NCBI GenBank assembly: GCA_029532415.1
Contig: JAQOTA010000015.1
Coordinates: 1,706,457-1,770,456, forward strand
Direction: 5' to 3'
Source: Marasmius tenuissimus
Taxonomy: Eukaryota > Basidiomycota > Agaricomycetes > Agaricales > Marasmiaceae
DNA length: 64,000 nucleotides
Numbering within the stretch: the stretch's first letter is position 1; each line of letters starts with the position of its first letter. A program made the position numbers and the translations under genes. Of this stretch, positions 37,124 through 47,216 are shown one piece after another. The notes under the pieces were generated by a model. The model ran no database searches. It was not told where the DNA came from and was given only the letters and a program-made list of their open reading frames with translations.

Positions 37124-38163
37124 TCATGCAGTTGAATGGGCTGGTGGGGGGAATTTGATATTCGAGTCAAGTTGTGAAGGTGGATTATACGAATATGGAC
37201 TTGGTATTGAACACAGTGTTGAATCCAGACATGTTCCAATAGATCCTTCTTCGCCATTCCCCCGGCCATTCGCGTGTGGCTGACCAACGTGCATATGGCC
37301 TGCCGGGGAGATGAAAGGTTGGAAGACCTGGGCGGCTTGAGCGGTGAATACATCGGCGCGTCGCCGACGCGAGTATGCGAACAAGAGAGCCGTTCCTGTC
37401 AGGAAAGCGAGGGTCCCAAATAGACCACCGAGGATAACCCCCAGGTTTGGTTTCTTCTTCTCTGTTATGATACCCTCGTCGTCGTGACTGATGAGCCCAT
37501 GTCAACAATAATGGTACAGCAATAAAACTTTTGCTCAACATACATGTAAGTTGCGTAGTCAAAGAGAACGACAGATCCATTCGGTGACTTGGGCATTTCC
37601 ATCTTGAAGGCGTGCTCTCGATTTTCTAGACTGTTTAGGGAAATGACTGAAACGTTGTACTGATATTCGTCCGTCAACTCCCCCCGCTTTCGAACAAATG
37701 TTCCTACAGGACGACCGTCCATTGTGAAGCTCAAATCATAATCGACGATCGCTTCTGCCGACTTGGGGGGGAGAATGCAAAACACCGATATCGCCACGCC
37801 TTGAGTCCGGTAATATAGTCAGAAAAAATCCAGTCCGATATTGAAGAGTATGAACGTGCCCGTGAATGTTAATTCCATGCTCAGGGACTCGGCGTTCGGC
37901 ATATGTGTAGTATCGTGCCATGTTCCATGCATGATGCGACCTGTATCATTGGGGTTGAGCTTGCAATTCCCGCAGGAATCTCCAGGTCGTGGGGTCCAGT
38001 CGCCCGATGAGTATTTGGGTAAAGCTCCATCTATGGCAGAGTCACTGAAAGTGTCATCGATCGTCCTGAAGTGAGGACTACCGATCACGGTGGAAAAGTA
38101 GAACGTGAAACGAAGGAGGAAAGGAAAGCAACGAAGATCGAACGAGCTCCTGCCAACGGGCAT
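37124..38163 (-). CDS. Single-pass membrane protein, family member C
   Basis: This is the duplicate of member A. Three exons (38163-37860, 37799-37544 and 37487-37124) total 924 nt and encode 307 aa, all open. It has a signal peptide (about 1-28), RTIDDTFSD, the CGNCKLNP Cys pair, GTWHDTTH, SVFCILPP, YQYNVSVISL and VVLFDYATYM. A transmembrane helix, a SRRRRAD stop and a divergent tail ending in PPPAHST follow. The donor of intron 1 reads GG|GCACGT where member A has GG|GTACGT, so the intron would be GC-AG. The TATA element is also altered (CATAAG for TATAAA). The frame is intact, but expression and splicing may be impaired. Reading through instead of splicing would soon meet a stop. Confidence 0.65.
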
Positions 38164-38475
38164 AGTGAATTCGAGAGTGTGAGGTAGATACACTATCCAC
38201 TTATGATATATTCACCTTTGTGGTTTCTGGGAGTGGGCGCTTCCATTCAAAGAGTGGTGGTCAGCCAAGAATGAAGCACCGCAGCTGTAAGCCTGTACTA
38301 TTTGAACTGATCCATCTCATCTGACCAATCTCCAGGCTAGTACTGGTTGAATCAAAGAGCAGTCTTACGCTCAGTAGGAGAGGCCTGGCCCGTGAGATCG
38401 GCCATCGGGCTGTTCCGAGTTAGCTTCAAACTGAGTCGAACATCCATCGCGGCTTCAGATGTTCGTAGAGTTGGA

Positions 38476-38673
38476 TTACCTGAGTTCAGGTCGCAACTTC
38501 TGAATCTGATGGGCCAAAAAATATTTCTTAGTTCGGCACTTTGGGCCTTCATTCCACTGACCAGGCGGCCAGTATCGAGGCATGAGCCCAGTGGCGGGGT
38601 CCCCAACGTGTTGTATCTGAGGTGTACCATCAGATACGAATGAGCAAAAGAGGAAGAATGACAACACGAGCAT
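38476..38673 (-). pseudogene. Truncated remnant of family member B
   Basis: The ATG at 38673 opens a signal peptide (LVLSFFLFCSFVSDGTPQ) matching member B, followed by a shortened GDPATGLMP...KC segment. The frame then crosses the deletion junction near 38535 into sequence that corresponds to the 3' flank of member B. It ends after 65 residues at 38476. Everything from the CxxC motif onward, including exons 2 and 3, the membrane helix and the tail, is missing. The TATATA box of member B is also gone. It is a dead gene or at most a short secreted peptide. Confidence 0.75.
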
Positions 38674-39518
38674 CGTGGGTGTGGGCGTGTAGAGAAGTTG
38701 AAACCAGCGAGTGCAGACGATTGGAGATTCGCGCCGTCCGGCGAGACGATCTTGAAGTTATCATGCTGTTCGGGTTGATTGATGAGTTGATCAACCCCTC
38801 TTCCGAGGTTTCTCGAGCGTCGGCTGCCTTGAGTTGCCAAGTTGTAAGTACCATGTACTAGCACATCGCTCCAACAGTGTCAGCGAGTTAATCGCCAGAG
38901 ACAGGGGGTATGTTGATGGTCAACGCGGCAGTGGCTTTCAATCGAACAACATGAACCGCAGTTGCCATAATATAGCAACTGCGGCAAGGTCGTCGCGCGT
39001 TCGCATGGAGGCCCAGAGCTTCTGGCGACCAAAAAGATTGCGGGAGTCAGAAAGGCCTTGAATATACGGCTACTCGCGTTATCGAAAAGTTCCTTGAGAG
39101 GCAGTCTGCGCTGGGTTTACATTAAAGAGATTGAAGCTCTGCAACCCCTGACTGGGACCGACGGCTTACCTGAAGCACCAAAAACTGCACTGGGCAAGTA
39201 GATATTATATCGATAAAGCAAAGCCACAGGCTGTGCTTACCACCAAGTACGCCCAAGTCCTTTCGAAGCAGGACTGAAACAGTAAATCATTTATTCTGGG
39301 ACTGGATCGTTGATACCCGAATCAGGGTTTCCGAGGTCCTGGTGGTCGCGACTTAGGCCAAAGCAATATAGCTGCGCAAAGTGCCTGGATAATCTTATGG
39401 AGTACTAGTCTGTGGGGGAAATTCAGTCAGAGATTAGGATAGCCTTGACAATATTCGGGTCACTCAGAGTCAGAGTCAAAAATCTTCCAACTTCGTCCGA
39501 ATGCATGACACAGTCTAT
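38674..39518. other. Duplicated non-coding DNA in copy 2
   Basis: This is the counterpart of about 34818-35240. An extra segment (about 39100-39350) without counterpart in copy 1 is present. I see no coding pattern in it. Confidence 0.45.
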
Positions 39519-39628
39519 TTTTTTTTTTTTGTGGAGCGTTCGCCGTGTTGGCAGAGGGGAGCAAACGCATAGCTGTTCCGGGTCGCCAGCGACACCGACC
39601 GACGCCTTGGCGGCATGACACAGTCTAT
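39503..39628 (-). mobile_element. Poly(A)-tailed retroposon with 16-bp target site duplication
   Basis: Insert 39519-39612 (94 bp) is flanked by the perfect 16-bp repeat GCATGACACAGTCTAT at 39503-39518 and 39613-39628. Its left end is a run of T, so the inserted copy lies on the minus strand with a poly(A) tail of about 12. Copy 1 of the duplication has only one target copy near 35240-35255. Read on the minus strand, the body starts with the hairpin CGCC-AA-GGCG and contains GTCGC-TG-GCGAC, which suggests a structured RNA source. There is no coding capacity. LINE-type machinery probably inserted it (inference). Confidence 0.8.
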
Positions 39629-39743
39629 GTGTGTGGAATGCCCATGTCGAACACCTCGAGTTTCGTTGGAGTTTACTCTTCCACCCTTCCTTCCTTCCGG
39701 TGTATGCTTTAGCATGCTTTGCGCTGACATTTGGTGGGCGGTA

Positions 39744-39766
39744 CAGTCATCCCCTACCATTTGGGA
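39744..39766 (+). repeat. Left terminal inverted repeat of the MITE
   Basis: This 23-bp repeat is identical to the reverse complement of 40375-40397. Confidence 0.9.
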
Positions 39767-40374
39767 CGGCCAAATTTTGGTCGCGGATTTACGGTGCATT
39801 AGGCCTCCTCTCCCTTCAGTCGTTATATCTAGAAAGTACACATACTTCGTAAACAAGATGCTTACCACCTCGCTTTGCCCAACGGGAGGGAGCTAGCTGC
39901 GCGATTCGACTATCAGTTGAATTTTTCGTTATCAACTGAAAACCTACCATTTGGGACGTGACATCATCACGCTGATAAGCGACCAAAACGCGGAGAGATG
40001 CGAGCTATCACGTCATTTACGTGACCTTTGGAATGGTGCTCGACTACCCCGTTTTGCCCATCTTCGCTATTGCACGTCCCCACTGTGTTCTCTACGTCTC
40101 TTAGTCCTCTGAATAGGTAGGGAATGCTATTTATGCTATAATATACATGTTTAGTGTGTTCTGGACGGCACAGTCCGCTTCGATCGTGTCTCAAAAATTC
40201 AATATCAGGCCAAACTGGTTGTATTACCCATTTTTCTTCTCCGGGACTTCACCAGTGTGGCCACAGTGCTAATACCATGTATATAGGTCATAAACAGATA
40301 AGAAAATCACAAGTCCGAGAGGGGACAGCGAAAGAACGCGCCAGGAAAAGCCGACGTCCCAAATGATGGGGGCA

Positions 40375-40397
40375 TCCCAAATGGTAGGGGATGACTG
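40375..40397 (-). repeat. Right terminal inverted repeat of the MITE
   Basis: This 23-bp repeat pairs with 39744-39766. A near copy (CGTCCCAAATGATGGGG) lies immediately inside it at about 40354-40370. Confidence 0.9.
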
Positions 40398-40821
40398 TAT
40401 GCAACAGAGAACGATTTCCTTCCCGGTATCGACGGCCGTCAGGATGACGCACGAGACCAGGCGGCGTGCAAGATAGTAGGTCAATTACTGGTGTAAACAT
40501 CTGTGATAGGTTGCGTTAGTGATACTCTGTCAATCACCCGTACCTTACCTCCCTTACATGGGAAAACAAGAGAGAGCAAGGCATAAGCGAAGACTCAAGA
40601 GTTTTGCTTGATGAAGCGTGATGATGATGGTCTACGACAAAAGTGCTGAGCGCTTAAATAACACCTCAACGTTTCCTCAGTCCTGCTACCTGAAGATACT
40701 TAACTATTGCTTATGTAGCGTGACCAACTTGAGTAGAGATAATATTTGCTTGAAGATGGTATGCTCATATGGACTATTTTACGCACTATCTGAGGAGTGG
40801 CTGGAATAGTAGTAGCATGAA

Positions 40822-42105
40822 TCATAGAGGAAAGCCCCGTTGGGAGTAATCAGGTGGGGCATCCTCCGAGTAGCACGAGCTCACATCTTCCCCTTCAGTT
40901 GACTCCTGAAGATGAGCATTCGACTCAGATGCTGCGGATCCCGTGGTATGGCCTTTAATACCGTTTTTACGGACGAATGGGTGGATGGTCGTGAACGGAC
41001 GAATCCAAGTTTGGCTCGCCTGTGAATCTGATCCAACGGGAACGGGGCGACGGCGTAAACAGTAAATGAGAAAGACGCCAAGAATTGTTAGCACTACAAA
41101 GCTGCCGATTGAGCTTCCCAGGATAATCGCAAGACGGTCCTGCTTGTCGGTCGTAGGGGGGTTATCGTTTTGTTTTGGTGTTGGGGCGGAGGTCGAAGAA
41201 ATAGTGCTTGTAGGATCAGTGGATATATTGGATGTTTGAGGTGTGGAGGTGCTGCTCAAGCTGGTTGAGCTACTTGAGCTGATAGATGGGGTCGAAGGAT
41301 TGGTCTGGGTATCAGACGCCACCCGCGAGGAGGAAGAGCTTTTGGAAGTAGATGAAGATGTAGAACTTGGTCTCGAGCTGGGAGTTGCAGGTGAATTTGA
41401 TTGCGACGAATTTTCGTCACCGAAACTGTACCTCGCTGGTCAAAAGTGATGCTTATAGAAAAGAACCAAAGTGACGCACATATATGTAGCATAGTCGAAT
41501 AACAAAACCGCGTCAGTATCCGGGACTGGCATCATCCTCACCATCATCTTGTGCTTCTCGTTCGTCAAGCCGGTCTGATTGAAGACAGGGACATTATAAT
41601 CGAAATCTCCGCTTGCATCCGACGCATGATTGTATATTGTCTTGCCGGGAGGTGGTAGCTGGTCATCGATTCTAAAATCAATCGCATACTGGGTAATTGA
41701 TTTGGAGGAGGATGGTAGATTGGGGACGATGCAATAGATGGTGACCGCAGTACCTTCGGAAGGATAAGACGGACGTCAGGGCATCTCTCTCCCAACACAA
41801 AGATACGCACCAACAAAATCGAATTGGAGATATTTGGCGGTGGCGTCTCCTTTGAAGTGGTTCGCAACCATCCATGTTCCGCCGTATGCCTTGGATGGGT
41901 CAGGTTCGAGGGCACAACCCTGGCACCACGAATCTCGACAGCCGCGGCACAGCGGTCCTTGGCTGAACCCAGCTTCACTAGGTAAAAAAGAGATTTGGGC
42001 ACCGGTTAACTCGTCTCCCGTTTGGTCGTCCACGACAACCGTTTGGAGCGCAGCGTTCACGAAGATATAAGAGGGAGAAAACAGTAGAACACATATCAGC
42101 ACCAT
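40822..42105 (-). CDS. Single-pass membrane protein, family member D (diverged)
   Basis: Three exons (42105-41811, 41753-41480 and 41425-40822) total 1173 nt and encode 390 aa. The signal peptide is about residues 1-19. The ectodomain has VVVDDQTGDEL, a Cys cluster with four cysteines (LCRGCRDSWCQGCALEPD), YGGTWMV, QFDFVG at junction 1, TIYCIVPN, FDYNVPVFN and VLLFDYATYM at junction 2. A long Ser/Thr stalk of about 100 residues, probably heavily O-glycosylated, precedes the transmembrane helix (about 285-308). The cytoplasmic tail contains PPDYS. Intron phases 1 and 2 match members A-C, which confirms homology despite low similarity. It lies just beyond the duplicated block on the same strand. 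Confidence 0.75.
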
Positions 42106-43660
42106 GGTCGTTGGATCTGGGAACCCCCCTCATGGTCAAGGAATGGACCTGGTATACCCCTTACCAGTACGAGAATCAGATCATCAAAATTGACCTCGCG
42201 ACGGAAAAGAGATGACGACGTACTGGAGATGTTTTGGCCCCGAGACGCTATGTAAATCAGATTTATTGAGGCGTCAGCTGTCTCGAGTGTCTGATCATTG
42301 CCTCAGCGTAGCCCCCATCGTGTTTGGGTAGTTTTCCAATAACGAGAATTCAGGTTGGATCGGCCGTCCACTACACAGTCCAAGCTGGACCCGTGCGTGC
42401 CTATGGACTACATCCTATACGTGACTGCTTGGAGTGCGGTCGTCTAAGATAAGAGATCTCGACAGTGAGCATCATGACCGATGTCTCCATAGGTCAATAT
42501 CTCGGTCCAGGTCAGGCGAAAACGATGGGAATCTGATGATGGGCCGACCAATGCTTAGAGAAGACGGGAAGGACATTCAATGTTAGAGGCCCAGGAAATG
42601 ACGGAGAAAGCATGGTACTGTACTGGAGGTATTCGTTGAAAGAAGGGATCTTCGGAGTGTGCCTGGCCTGGGTACGCATAAGGCATTGACAAGTTCAGTG
42701 ATAGGCATATTCCTTCGAAGAAGAGTGAGCTTCAATGTTTGTTCTCAACGTCCAGATGGAATCAGCTTACGGATACTATACGGCCGTCCAGTGCTGATTG
42801 GTATCCAAGTATTTCGTGTCAACGGATGAGTAGAACCGAGCTGTAGTATGCGCTAAGCCCATTACTGGGTGTGTGGTAGATGCTTGTACAGCCGGTCGAT
42901 CGATATGGGAATGTCAACCGGCCGCATGGAGACAAGAATTCAAATATTCGGATTGGGTGGTTTAAACGGCCTTGAGACGTTCAGACTAGCGCTGGCTCTG
43001 AACAGTGTCCATCCGACCTCAGCTGACATGGGAAAATCCTGTTCAGATATTGATTGTTCCGCTAGCAGCTGCGACAGTCCCATACTGTTAATATTCTGAC
43101 CTCTGGTTCAAATAGCTACACACCTTGTGCGATTGTTCCCAATTTCCCGCTCCTTCTGAGCACCTTTGCGGCCGCACATTCGAGATACAGCCTGAAAGCG
43201 AGTGAAGACATGAAGCACAGCTGCACACCAAAACTACATTCGAATGAATTCACCGCAGGCGATAAATTTGCGTCCGGGTTCGGATTACCCACTTCTTACC
43301 CGGTCGAGTAGATATCCTAAAGTGGGAGGAACGAGGCGGACTGAGATTGAGATTGAGGACAATAGAAATTCAAATGGCGCATGGTTGATGACGATCGTGA
43401 TAATCTTATCGGTAATCTAATCAGATGAGATAGCTCACAGCTCTTGTCTTCCCAAATCCGTCCTTTGCTGGTCTGGCCTTTATTGTCATGATTTTTGAGA
43501 GAATAAAGCCAACGAAATGAGAGGACAAGACTGCTGAAACAGGGAGTCAAAATGCATAAGAGGCTGACGGTGATTCGTGGAGGAATGAATGAAAATGTGG
43601 GCCAACAACAAGATCGTACCATCAAATTTTTTACATATTTCCCTTCGCCCCTCACGCGAG
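42106..43660. other. Gene-free interval upstream of HMG-CoA synthase
   Basis: This 1.5-kb interval lies between divergently transcribed genes. Short frames (42869-43099 plus, 43317-43835 minus) look like chance. I find no tRNA, repeat or transposon end. Confidence 0.45.
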
Positions 43661-43667
43661 TATATAA
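43661..43667 (+). promoter_or_regulatory. TATA box of HMG-CoA synthase
   Basis: A perfect TATATAA lies 63 bp upstream of the ATG at 43730, followed by a pyrimidine-rich leader (CTCTCTCTTGTCAC). This is typical of a strongly expressed fungal gene. Confidence 0.7.
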
Positions 43668-43729
43668 GGCCCTACCGAGACCCATCATTCTCCTTGTATC
43701 GCCCCACTCTCTCTTGTCACTCAACCAAC

Positions 43730-45394
43730 ATGACCGTCCCCCTCGCAACCTCCCAAAACGTCGTCGAATTCCCTCGTCCCAAGGACGTTGGTATCCTCGG
43801 TGTCGAGATGTACTTTCCTCGTCGCGTATGTTCACTTGTCCCCTCCAACCAGCATCTTGTTAACTGACATCAACCCGTGTTATAGTGCATCTCGGAAGCT
43901 GACCTCGAAGAGTTTGACGGCGTGTCGAAGGGAAAATACACCATTGGTCTCGGTCAGGAATACATGGCCTGGCCTGATGACCGTGAAGACATAAACTCTT
44001 TCGCCCTCAATGGTGCGTACATCAGCTTGTTCTCTCGTGCTAGTGGCCTAAGAATGTTGCAACTTTAAGCTGTCTCCGGGCTCCTCGAGAAGTACAATGT
44101 CGACCCCAAGTCCATTGGCCGTATCGACGTCGGAACCGAAACTATAATCGACAAGTCCAAGTCAGTGAAGACCACCGTCATGAGTTTGTTCGCCGAATCT
44201 GGCAACTATGACATCGAGGGTATCGACTCCAAGAACGCTTGCTACGGTTCCACCGCCGCGCTCTTCAACGCGGTTAACTGGATTGAGTCCAGCTCCTGGG
44301 ATGGAAGGAACGCCATCGTCGTCGCAGGAGACATCGCTGTCTACGCCGAGGGCGCTGCAAGACCCGCTGGTGGTGCTGGGGCTGTTGCATTGCTCATTGG
44401 ACCCAATGCTCCACTTGTGTTCGAGCGTGAGTCCTTTGATGTCGGATGATGCCTATTTCCGTCCAATACTGACTGTCAAACGCATACAGCTATTCACGGG
44501 ACTTACATGGCGGACACCTACGACTTCTATAAGCCGAATCTCTCTTCAGAGTACCCCGAGGTTGACGGACCCGTCTCCGTCGTCACATACACCGGTGCCC
44601 TTGACCATGCTTACTCCGCTTTCCGTGAGAAGGTTGCGAGAGCTCTCAAGAGAGCGGGCCTCGCCCAGCACTCCGTTGAGGACCCGAAAGCTCACTTCTC
44701 CCTCGACTCCGTCGACTACGCCCTCTTCCACAGCCCCTACGGCAAGCAAACCGTCAAGGGACACGCACGAGTCCTCTTCAATGATTTCCTTTCCAACCCA
44801 GACGCACCTATTTTCGCCAACATCGGCAACGCTGATGCTTACCGCGCCATGTCTCCGACCGAGTCGCTCAAGGACAAGAACCTTGAGAAGGACTTCATTA
44901 CAGCAGGCAAGGCCTCTTTCAAGCAAAAGGTCGAGCCCGGCATGGCCTGCTCAAAAAGACTTGGCAACATGTACACTGGTAGTCTTTACGGTTGCCTGTC
45001 TTCGCTCTTGAGCACCGTGGAACCTGCCACACTCAAGGACAAGCGTGTTGCACTCTACGCCTTCGGAAGTGGTTGCGCCGCTTCCTTCTTCACTCTCAAG
45101 GTCAAGGGCGATACCTCAGAGATCCGGGAGAAGCTGGATCTGGTCAACAGGTTGGCATCCATGAAGGTCGTTCCTTGCCAGGAATTCATCGACGCTCTCA
45201 ACGTGAGTACTATCGGCTCCCTCCATCGGGAATGGGTAACTGACTGATCTCTTCTCTAGCTCCGTGAAAAGAACCACAATTCAAAGGACTACACTCCCGA
45301 AGGTTCAGTCGATAACATCTGGCCGGGTGCTTACTACCTTGAGCATGTCGACAGCAAGTTCAGGAGAAAGTACGTCAAGGCACCCGTTGCATGA
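43730..45394 (+). CDS. ERG13: Hydroxymethylglutaryl-CoA synthase
   Basis: The enzyme condenses acetyl-CoA and acetoacetyl-CoA to HMG-CoA, the step before HMG-CoA reductase in the mevalonate and sterol pathway. Five exons (43730-43825, 43886-44012, 44070-44426, 44490-45202 and 45260-45394) total 1428 nt and encode 475 aa, the normal cytosolic size. Landmarks are [27 protein letters not shown], and [13 protein letters not shown]. The catalytic cysteine is in [11 protein letters not shown] (C132). [57 protein letters not shown] and [12 protein letters not shown] follow. No signal or targeting peptide is present. Confidence 0.97.
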
Positions 45395-45749
45395 GCTAGG
45401 ACGCACAGTGTATTACGGATTTGGGACTAGAGATTAGACGTATATCATTCATTGTATTGTAATTGTATATCTACGGATACATAATACCCTTAAAATCCAT
45501 GCAATTGCTGTGTGTTGCTGTTCAACAACTTTCAGTCCTGCCAAGGGGTTTGAACATTCGACGGTGACCCGTTCACCGCGCAACAGGCGTAGCGCCGTCA
45601 CAGCCCTGGTTGGGCAAAATTCAATACATACAACTCATCTCGCTCACCTTCGTCCTGATTCCTGCATTTCGCATAGCTTTCGTCCATTCATCCATCCATC
45701 ATGAAAATCGACCCACCGGACTGTAAACATCACCGGATCTCGACGGGGA
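45395..45749. other. Interval between HMG-CoA synthase and the Rpp40-like gene
   Basis: This contains the 3' UTR of the synthase and the upstream region of the next plus-strand gene. A small perfect hairpin (CGGTGA-CCCGT-TCACCG) lies near 45561-45577. Nothing else is supported. Confidence 0.45.
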
Positions 45750-47216
45750 ATGAAGATTCTAAACTCAAATCCTTCGCGTCCACTAGACCTTTTATGCAAC
45801 AAGAACGTGAACCTTTTTGTTCTTCCCAATGCCTGACCTCTCCACTGACCCTTCATTAGATTGACGTGATTTTCCCCTCTGACACGCAGCTTGAGGGGAC
45901 CCTTTTGTCCCTGAAGAGTAATCGATATGCAAGAGGTCGAGTTTCGATCGCAAAACTCGTTGAGAAGGCGGCGCAGCCGGAAGGGTTCATTAACCCGTTA
46001 GGATACTTGAGGTAAGGCCGTCGACCTATCTTTTCACTACTCATCTGACTTGGCTCCGTGATCTCGCTCGCTTTCGTAGCCAAGTCTCAGTACTCGGTAC
46101 TCGTGCGGCAGACGTGTGGTGTATTGACTCCAGAGGCGTTCTGACCCTATCGGTAACTGGAGACACCTATCAAACCTTGGGCCTTGTGGGGACGCGAGTA
46201 TCGCTTGGAAAAGGGAAGGGCAAAGAAGGTGATGGAAGGCATGGTGAGTGTTTTTTCGATCGCTCGGGTGTAGCCCAATTTCACTCAACACTATTTCAGT
46301 ATAGTCATAACGCTACCTTTGCAACTTCATGCAGAAACCGAAAAGAATCGAGCAAGGAGGAATGAATCCCTACAGAAATGGGACGATAGACGACAACACG
46401 AACATGGGAAGGGAAGTTGGGAGGTGCTCTGTTCGTCAGTGGACGATGGTTTGTCTGGACGCGCTTCTGTCGAAAATACATGTCCGGCTGATGAATTAAC
46501 TCGAATTAACCACTAGACGTGCTTCTAAAATTTTTCGAGAGAAATCTCGAGGAAGGATATACAATCAAGGCCACGACATCCCGGACCTCTCGCCTTGAAA
46601 ACGTAAAAATACCTCACGTACGACTTTCTGAGAAACCAAAAACTCATGCGTCGGAAGAGTATCACGAATCGGTTGAGGAGCTGCTAGAATGGATAGGGAT
46701 GGCTGGTCTGCACGCACAAAGGTGAATTACGCGTGTATACTCGTGCACGCATCGCTCATTCGCGAGAAAGGTTGCAGGCCAACGACCGTGTTGACCCTTT
46801 CATCGCAGTATACGAAACACCTTCCCCCAATCAGGTTGGCACACTCACGCACCTTAAATGGACTGGCCTCCTTTCGCCTTGGTTTGTACAATCAGTGATT
46901 GACTGCGTGACGTACGTCTTAGTCCTCTGGTCCCTTCCCTCCGGTTGACTGACGTGAACACTGGTTCAGAGCGACAGCACAGTCTCCTTCAAAGGCACCC
47001 CAGTTCGTGTCTGTCTTGGGACATGCTTGCACTTGGAGCCCCGTGTGCTATATACCACCCGCGATAGTCGAATCTTTGAAACCTACTCCCGTTCGTGATC
47101 CAACCATGGATGATGAGGACTCCTGGTGCCTTGTTGTCACTGCAGGCGATGCCACCACGGCCCTTCGGTGGATGTTGGCGGAAAGCGTAGGGAAACATGA
47201 TGCTAGGTGGGGCTAA
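45750..47216 (+). CDS. RNase P/MRP 40-kDa subunit-like protein (Rpp40)
   Basis: Rpp40 is a protein subunit of the nuclear RNase P and MRP ribonucleoproteins that process tRNA and rRNA precursors. Seven exons (45750-45806, 45860-46011, 46080-46243, 46305-46448, 46517-46721, 46771-46911 and 46970-47216) total 1110 nt and encode 369 aa, the usual Rpp40 length. Supporting segments are VIFPSDTQLEGTL, GVLTLSVTGDTYQTLGL, a lysine-rich linker, LLEWIGMAGLHAQRLQANDRVDPFIAVYETP and HACTWSPVCYIPPAIVES, then a DDEDSWCLVV ending. The order matches the family as I remember it, but similarity is low and exon 1 is weakly supported because a stop precedes it. The gene could be an unrelated orphan; I favour Rpp40. 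Confidence 0.7.

Larger units (their letters stand above)
39744..40397. mobile_element. Mariner-like MITE, 654 bp, TA target duplication
   Basis: This non-autonomous DNA transposon has perfect 23-bp terminal inverted repeats at 39744-39766 and 40375-40397, beginning CAGTCATCCCCTACC. It is flanked by TA on both sides (39742-39743 and 40398-40399). The duplicated block at 35341-35370 has the uninterrupted sequence with a single TA (35353-35354), which proves insertion. The core of the repeat, CTACCATTTGGGACG, recurs inside at 39943-39957 and, inverted, just before the right end. No transposase frame is present. Tc1/mariner affiliation follows from the TA duplication and the CAGT terminus. Confidence 0.9.
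36750..40584. repeat. Segmental duplication, copy 2 (deleted and interrupted)
   Basis: This is a direct repeat of about 31585-35540. It contains member C (counterpart of A) and a truncated remnant of member B. Relative to copy 1 it has lost about 1.35 kb (copy 1 about 33310-34668, junction near 38535). It has gained a 94-bp retroposon at 39519-39612 and a 654-bp MITE at 39744-40397. Divergence between the copies is visible but modest, so the event looks recent to intermediate in age. Confidence 0.85.

Noticed and set aside
43102..43120. GGTTCAAAT resembling a tRNA T-arm
   Set aside because: Flanking bases do not form the T-stem, and no D-arm, anticodon arm or acceptor stem can be drawn.
44208..45011. 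267-residue frame inside HMG-CoA synthase
   Set aside because: It is an alternate-frame shadow of the real exons, Ser/Thr-rich because of codon bias.
45561..45577. Six-base perfect hairpin after HMG-CoA synthase
   Set aside because: It is too short to be meaningful in a eukaryotic 3' region and is expected by chance at this scale.
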